DNA of 64,000 nucleotides from Syntrophomonas sp. (lineage in GTDB: Bacteria; Bacillota; Syntrophomonadia; Syntrophomonadales; Syntrophomonadaceae), in assembly GCA_016841875.1 (NCBI GenBank), contig JAENYG010000008.1, positions 69,950-133,949 on the forward strand. Reading direction: 5' to 3'. The notes beneath the pieces were generated by a model, which made no database searches, was not told the DNA's origin, and was given only the letters and a program-made list of their open reading frames with translations. Shown here in pieces: positions 63,801 through 64,000 of this stretch. Numbering within the stretch: position 1 is the stretch's first letter; each line of letters begins with the position of its first letter. The position numbers were made by a program, and so were the translations under genes.

Positions 63801-64000
63801 CTTTCATATTGATAATATTTATCAATTTTTTCTTCAATTACAACTATTAAATCATCCTCAGGATAATGTACTCCCATCCTGGCCAGGAGTGCAATTCCCT
63901 GCATGAAGGCTTCTTGGAATCTGCTTCGATTGGATAAACTAACCACTTGTATACAGCAGGGATCTGTTAAATCAAGTGGATCATTTACTATCCTGTTTAT
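60869..64000 (-). CDS. Sensor histidine kinase with TPR-like, GAF and PAS domains (5' end outside window)
   Basis: The frame is open to the window edge, so the N-terminal part is missing. The visible 1044 codons begin with a long helical TPR-like region of about 480 residues, as found after the AAA-type ATPase of trifunctional kinase/ATPase/histidine-kinase proteins. A GAF domain follows (ASQAISGEIERKKLLKILMDI), then a PAS (FHAIPIMMILATVEDGRFIDV), a HisKA (GEMAASIGHEIRNPMTAIRGFLQML in two pieces), and an HATPase with NLARNGLEAM, DEGCGI and GTGLGLAV. The kinase core is complete. The GTG at 63946 is not the start, because in-frame coding continues upstream. No response regulator lies next to it in the window. 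Confidence 0.88.
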   Translation of the reverse strand: MNRIVNDPLDLTDPCCIQVVSLSNRSRFQEAFMQGIALLARMGVHYPEDDLIVVIEEKIDKYYQYESGGLIESLEQGKMLNDKRGLALTKLLNRIIPASLFFNPFSAFWATVSSVNLMVEKGFTTWGLAASAILMMALIHIRNDFWHGYHLAKTIMRIAEKNGFNSELYRIYHTFGLFTCHWFEPLENDIYYAHEAFKGNLQNGEFEFSCFSYFTSQAAVLELCESLSEMQDEVAAAYAFASKTNNLFALSSFAIFQQVVKVLRGETFTYGSFNDQSFSEELHCQEIEHNAIGICYYRIYRALSAVIFGDYVTALSFTETVIQYLPHMSGFYTIALHCFLYSISLCKIIENMNDSAEKVVLEKKLYDNQEWLCQRAQDAPFNFQHLYDLIAAEIKAIGGDYKESLRLYEKAILGARENRRPYHYALACELAGQRYMQIGVSSIAAFYIKEAYATFLSWEATGKTEAMKEQYPNILLPNIDITKIEFSSASNNNGSIDLDAVIRASQAISGEIERKKLLKILMDIIIENSGSTRGCILLSNNSNWNLSSYELANGETKILIDDRVICLDHVDTEALVPVSVIAYIARTREPLIVGSAQDSRFINDEYVWATKPASLMCFPIISHDTLQGIVYLENDLLTEAYNQERLRVLNILASQAAISLENSFLYSELEKKVEERTLELQQEVLDHKNTEQVLRQSEEKFSTAFHAIPIMMILATVEDGRFIDVNETFCAGTGYKREAIIGYTSLDINLFKDPQKRQDLRNELMQYGKLENFDLEVRYKTGEIRQGKIWSRLFYYNEKPCHITGYIDLTEQQRLEKEMGHLDRLNLVGEMAASIGHEIRNPMTAIRGFLQMLKDRENYKKDLTYFNIMIEELDRANEIISEYLNMAKDKNVDLQPKYLDLIVKSIYPMIQADANYQEKNVKLNLGKPPIPLVDESEIRQMILNLARNGLEAMSPGGILTIGTTFEGEEIVLFVKDEGCGIDPMLMEKLGTPFITTKEKGTGLGLAVCYSIAARHHAKIGIETGANGTTFSVHFPAASHFIIF

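Overview
The window looks like a chromosome segment of a low-to-mid GC anaerobic clostridial Firmicute, most like Syntrophomonas and relatives. That is an inference from gene order and family types, not from a search. The block mutS / mutL / miaA / hfq / spoVK-like AAA / ynbB-like / glnA / lexA is the conserved Firmicute order also known from Bacillus. MiaB beside a YlbF/RicF-like protein, strong AGGAGG-type ribosome sites and frequent GTG/TTG starts fit as well.

Layout. 1-950: an AT-rich end, then an ORF-less group IIC intron inserted just after the palindromic terminator of a D,D-carboxypeptidase gene. 947-3965: carboxypeptidase, a TtcA-like tRNA thiolase and LexA with an SOS box. 4150-20390, nearly all on the minus strand: miaB-ylbF; a dense DNA-repair/RNA operon mutS-hyuA-HDAC-mutL-methyltransferase-miaA-hfq; then AAA ATPase, PLP enzyme, DUF456 protein and glutamine synthetase. 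HyuA and a histone-deacetylase-like gene sit between mutS and mutL. 20850-28300: an ABC-2 exporter, a long coiled-coil protein, a PadR-DUF4180 regulator with an alpha/beta hydrolase, and a stand-alone AICAR transformylase under a ZTP riboswitch. 28570-34240: an HD-GYP response regulator beside a 1494-residue hybrid sensor kinase.

35150-45900 is accessory and partly decayed: DegV, MscS, a metallo-beta-lactamase gene broken by one TGA, a DUF2087-flavoprotein fusion, a lipoprotein, a histidine-kinase relic, a frameshifted DUF6623-like gene, and a PadR-FUSC operon with a long palindromic operator. 46000-49600 carries envelope genes: a PAAR-domain lipoprotein with an exported partner, an SLH protein and a broken SLH gene. 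49620-58900: a GGDEF-EAL membrane protein, a DEAD-box helicase, an MFS transporter, an SDR, and an M15 peptidase behind a c-di-GMP-I riboswitch. 58900-64000: a PurF paralogue without the usual N-terminal cysteine, an unidentified relic, and a large sensor kinase cut by the window edge.

Two themes link the genes. Cyclic di-GMP makers and breakers (GGDEF-EAL, HD-GYP) share the window with a c-di-GMP riboswitch on a cell-wall peptidase. Purine synthesis is represented by the ZTP switch with its transformylase and by the PurF paralogue. Several short degenerate copies of neighbouring genes show that duplication and decay are active from 41 to 61 kb. I see no CRISPR array, rRNA, tRNA or intact transposase.
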